DNA from: Pseudocitrobacter faecalis
Lineage (GTDB): Bacteria; Pseudomonadota; Gammaproteobacteria; Enterobacterales; Enterobacteriaceae
Direction of reading: 5' to 3'
DNA length: 64,000 bases
Assembly (NCBI GenBank): GCA_003315335.1
Contig: QNRL01000007.1
Location: forward strand, 62,001-126,000
Notes under the pieces: model-generated
Told to the model about the DNA's origin: nothing
The model's input: the letters and a program-made list of their open reading frames with translations, nothing else
Database searches by the model: none
Translations under genes and position numbers: made by a program
In this document: piece after piece, positions 62,151 through 64,000 of the stretch
Layout: every line of letters starts with the position of its first letter
Position numbering within the stretch: the stretch's first letter is position 1

Positions 62151-62579
62151 TCACTCCTGATAAATAAAATCCGCTTCGCTGCCTAAAAAAGAGTGAATAA
62201 ATTCATACTGGCGAATCAGCAACTCGCCGTTTTTATCGTTATACGCCTTACAGCGTTCGGCTTTTTGCTCAAGGCGTTGCCACAAGCGTTGTGCCGCCGC
62301 TTTTTGTGCGGCGGGTAGCCAGTTAAAAATCTGCTCTAAACCTTCCCGATTGACGCTGACGCCGAGAAATTTCAGCAGGCTGTGGCGCTGTTGGCTGTGG
62401 CTGTTTAACCGATCGTAGTGATGCGTTATTTCATCATTCACCGCCAGTAATTCCTCACTCGCGCGGCGAATCATGCAGATCCGCTGACGCTGAAGCAGTT
62501 CGCGCAGGGAATCATACAGCGCGTCATCGTCGCGAATGCCCTGTAGCAGCGCCTTTACCTGTTGTAACCGAATACTCAC
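62151..62579 (-). CDS. lfgN: Flag-2 export chaperone LfgN (FlgN family)
   Basis: A 142-residue, all-helical protein (LRELLQRQRICMIRRASEELLAVNDEITHHYDRLNSHSQQRHSLL) of the FlgN family, which chaperones hook-associated proteins FlgK and FlgL. It lies 12 bases downstream of lfgM, the same pairing as flgMN. Confidence 0.88.
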   Translation of the reverse strand: MSIRLQQVKALLQGIRDDDALYDSLRELLQRQRICMIRRASEELLAVNDEITHHYDRLNSHSQQRHSLLKFLGVSVNREGLEQIFNWLPAAQKAAAQRLWQRLEQKAERCKAYNDKNGELLIRQYEFIHSFLGSEADFIYQE

Positions 62580-62591
62580 TTTATCGGCCTC

Positions 62592-62870
62592 TTATTTCTG
62601 GAAAAAACTCAGCATGTCGCTGGCTAACTGTTCGGTGTCCACTTGCAGGCTACCGGAGGCCAGCATCGCCTGCATTTGCGCGACTTTGTCGCTGTCGATG
62701 TCGCTCTCTTGCCGATCGTTCAGCGTTTGCTGGGCTGACTGCAACCCTGCCTGGGTAATGTCGTCGGCGCTCAGCGTCGTGGTGGTGGTCGCTGTGCTTT
62801 TGCTGGTCTGGCGAGTGCCAGCAGCGGTGGCCGTTGGGCGGTTGCCAGGCATAGTCGGGGTGATTTTCAT
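62592..62870 (-). CDS. lfgM: Flag-2 anti-sigma-28 factor LfgM (FlgM family)
   Basis: A 92-residue protein with the FlgM layout: a disordered start with Thr/Ser-rich segment (KITPTMPGNRPTATAAGTRQTS) and a C-terminal sigma-binding part with VAQMQAMLASGSLQVDTEQLASDMLSFF. It would hold the lateral sigma factor (LafS, outside the window) until hook completion. It is upstream of lfgN and downstream of lfgA in the same direction. Confidence 0.9.
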   Translation of the reverse strand: MKITPTMPGNRPTATAAGTRQTSKSTATTTTTLSADDITQAGLQSAQQTLNDRQESDIDSDKVAQMQAMLASGSLQVDTEQLASDMLSFFQK

Positions 62871-62950
62871 CGCAACTTCGTCTCTGTTTGAAGGTGTGTT
62901 ACTCCGGTAAAGCGGTTAACAGGCGGCAAAACTTTAATCATTCGCACAAA

Positions 62951-63688
62951 TTACTCCGCGCTTACCGTCGCCACCACGCCGCTTTCTGCCACCCTCGCGC
63001 TGATTATTCGCTGGCTGCTGGCATTGCGCACTTTCACCATCTCCCCTTTGCGGCCATTTTTCAGCGCCACGCCGGGCATCGAGGCGGTGATCCCCGCGCT
63101 CTGGTAAACAATCATCACCGGCTGATCGCGCTCGACCAGCACCGGTGAAACCAGTTCTTCTTTGGTGATGGGCTTACCCGGTTGCAGGGCGTGTTTACTG
63201 CTTAAACCAATCGCGTCATCAAGATCCATCAACACATCCCGCCGCCGGGCGCTGACGTTGTAGGGCTTCAGTTCCACATCATTCGCCGTGAGCGGCGTAT
63301 CGCGAGCAATCACTGACTTTGCCATCACCACTGGCACCCGCACATCCGGGCGCACCGCCACGTTCATCTGCCAGCTTTGCGGGCAACTGACGGTGAAATT
63401 CATCCGATTGAGGGCGATGTCCGCAGGCGAAGTTAGCGTGACGCCGGGTGCAGTCGCACAGGGCGCGGCGGTCGCAATTTGCGAGGGAATGTAGACGTTA
63501 AAAGTGTAGCGATAGTCATGCCAGCGCCGCTGTTGCGCCAGCGATTCAATCTGCTGGCTCGCGGCGCTCAGCACCTGGGCGTTGACTTGTTCCCGCGCGC
63601 TATGTTGCACGGGATGAACGGCGGCGTAGCCCGGTAAGGCCAGCGCCAGGAGGAAATACAATTTCCGCCTGCAAAATTGAAAACTCAT
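62951..63688 (-). CDS. lfgA: Flag-2 P-ring assembly chaperone LfgA (FlgA family)
   Basis: A 245-residue exported protein: a signal peptide (RRKLYFLLALALPGYAAVHP) and a SAF-domain C-terminal half with VMAKSVIARDTPLTANDVELK and VLVERDQPVMIVYQSAGITASMPGVALKNG. It assists P-ring assembly in the periplasm. It is divergent from lfgB; the 81-base gap has a sigma-54 promoter for lfgB. Confidence 0.9.
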   Translation of the reverse strand: MSFQFCRRKLYFLLALALPGYAAVHPVQHSAREQVNAQVLSAASQQIESLAQQRRWHDYRYTFNVYIPSQIATAAPCATAPGVTLTSPADIALNRMNFTVSCPQSWQMNVAVRPDVRVPVVMAKSVIARDTPLTANDVELKPYNVSARRRDVLMDLDDAIGLSSKHALQPGKPITKEELVSPVLVERDQPVMIVYQSAGITASMPGVALKNGRKGEMVKVRNASSQRIISARVAESGVVATVSAE

Positions 63689-63716
63689 AAACCCTTTCTC
63701 TTCAGTTACTTAAAAA

Positions 63717-63733
63717 TTGGCATGGCGATTGCT
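63717..63733 (+). promoter_or_regulatory. sigma-54 promoter of the lfgB operon
   Basis: TTGGCAT-GGCGA-TTGCT fits the -24/-12 consensus (TGGCAC-N5-TTGCA/T), with GG at 63719 and GC at 63731 and the required 10-base spacing. It lies 37 bases before the lfgB ATG. LafK, encoded in this cluster, is the expected activator. Confidence 0.85.
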
Positions 63734-63769
63734 TAGCGTATGCGGATTGAAGCAGGAGTAACGCAAAGA

Positions 63770-64000
63770 ATGGGGATCAGTTTTCAACAAGCATTGGGAG
63801 TGCATCCGCAGGCAGTGAAGTTACGTCTTGAGAGGACCGAGCTACTGACTGCGAATCTGGCGAATGTCGATACGCCAAATTTCAAGGCTAAAGATATTGA
63901 TTTTGCCAGGGAGATGCAACGGGCAAATAACGCGGCGGTGGATGTCCAGTACCGCGTACCGATGCAGCCATCGGAAGATGGCAATACCGTGGAGCTGAAC
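63770..64000 (+). CDS. lfgB: Flag-2 proximal rod protein LfgB (FlgB family), 3' partial
   Basis: The first 77 codons: MGISFQQALGVHPQAVKLRLERTELLTANLANVDTPNFKAKDIDF. The NLANVDTPNFKA segment is the rod-protein signature. The frame is still open at the right edge. AGGAG lies about 12 bases upstream. It starts the rod-hook operon (lfgB and on), which continues beyond the window. Confidence 0.93.
   Translation, partial: MGISFQQALGVHPQAVKLRLERTELLTANLANVDTPNFKAKDIDFAREMQRANNAAVDVQYRVPMQPSEDGNTVELN

Overview
The window is chromosomal DNA of an enterobacterium close to Escherichia, most likely Citrobacter (inference). Neighbourhoods agp-yccJ-wrbA / ymdF and yafL-rayT(yafM)-lfhA match E. coli K-12 order as I remember it. 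The REP/BIME repeats are of the E. coli type, and an msgA-type DinI protein with a LexA box is typical of Salmonella/Citrobacter. I had no database access, so family names rest on recognised motifs and remembered sequences.

Layout, left half (nutrient scavenging). 1-3.8 kb: a D-cysteine desulfhydrase/cysteate sulfo-lyase-type gene (cut by the left edge), an Asp/Glu-type racemase and a taurine-type ABC transporter. 3.9-5.0 kb: a universal stress protein, REPs and a small monooxygenase. 5.3-13.2 kb: a guanidine utilisation operon. A guanidine-I (ykkC) riboswitch precedes an ABC transporter, two DUF1989 carboxyguanidine deiminase subunits and a urea/guanidine carboxylase. A second element that looks like a guanidine-II (mini-ykkC) riboswitch sits directly before the carboxylase. 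13.3-15.2 kb: a small exported protein, msgA and an acyltransferase. 15.6-24.7 kb: an organosulfur operon with an SsuABC-type transporter, an LLM flavin monooxygenase, two acyl-CoA-dehydrogenase-like (DszC/SfnB-type) enzymes and a methionine-type ABC transporter. 25.2-28.3 kb: a polar amino-acid ABC transporter.

Middle. 28.4-30.7 kb: agp, yccJ and wrbA. Between wrbA and ymdF lies about 7 kb not found there in E. coli: a lysyl-tRNA synthetase paralogue, a CI-like and a Ner-like regulator in divergent orientation, a PotE-type antiporter and a lysine/ornithine decarboxylase. ymdF, an EamA transporter and rutR follow; the rut pyrimidine operon that rutR normally controls is not here. An LprI-like protein, a MATE transporter, yafL and a REP-flanked RAYT transposase-like gene come next.

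Right, 43.2-64.0 kb: the first part of a Flag-2 (lateral-type) flagellar cluster. It has the export and switch genes lfhAB-lfiRQPNM, the sigma-54 activator lafK, basal body and export ATPase genes lfiEFGHIJ, then lfgN, lfgM, lfgA and the start of lfgB behind a clear sigma-54 promoter. Between lfiJ and lfgN is a cargo block: a TagD-like CDP-glycerol synthase, a class II Fic protein with perfect palindromes spaced 70 bp apart before it, an 818-residue three-domain protein (GT2, GT25, TagF-like) and a FliB-like protein. This suggests glycerol-phosphate/glycan decoration and methylation of the lateral flagellum. A six-unit REP array separates lfiM from lafK.
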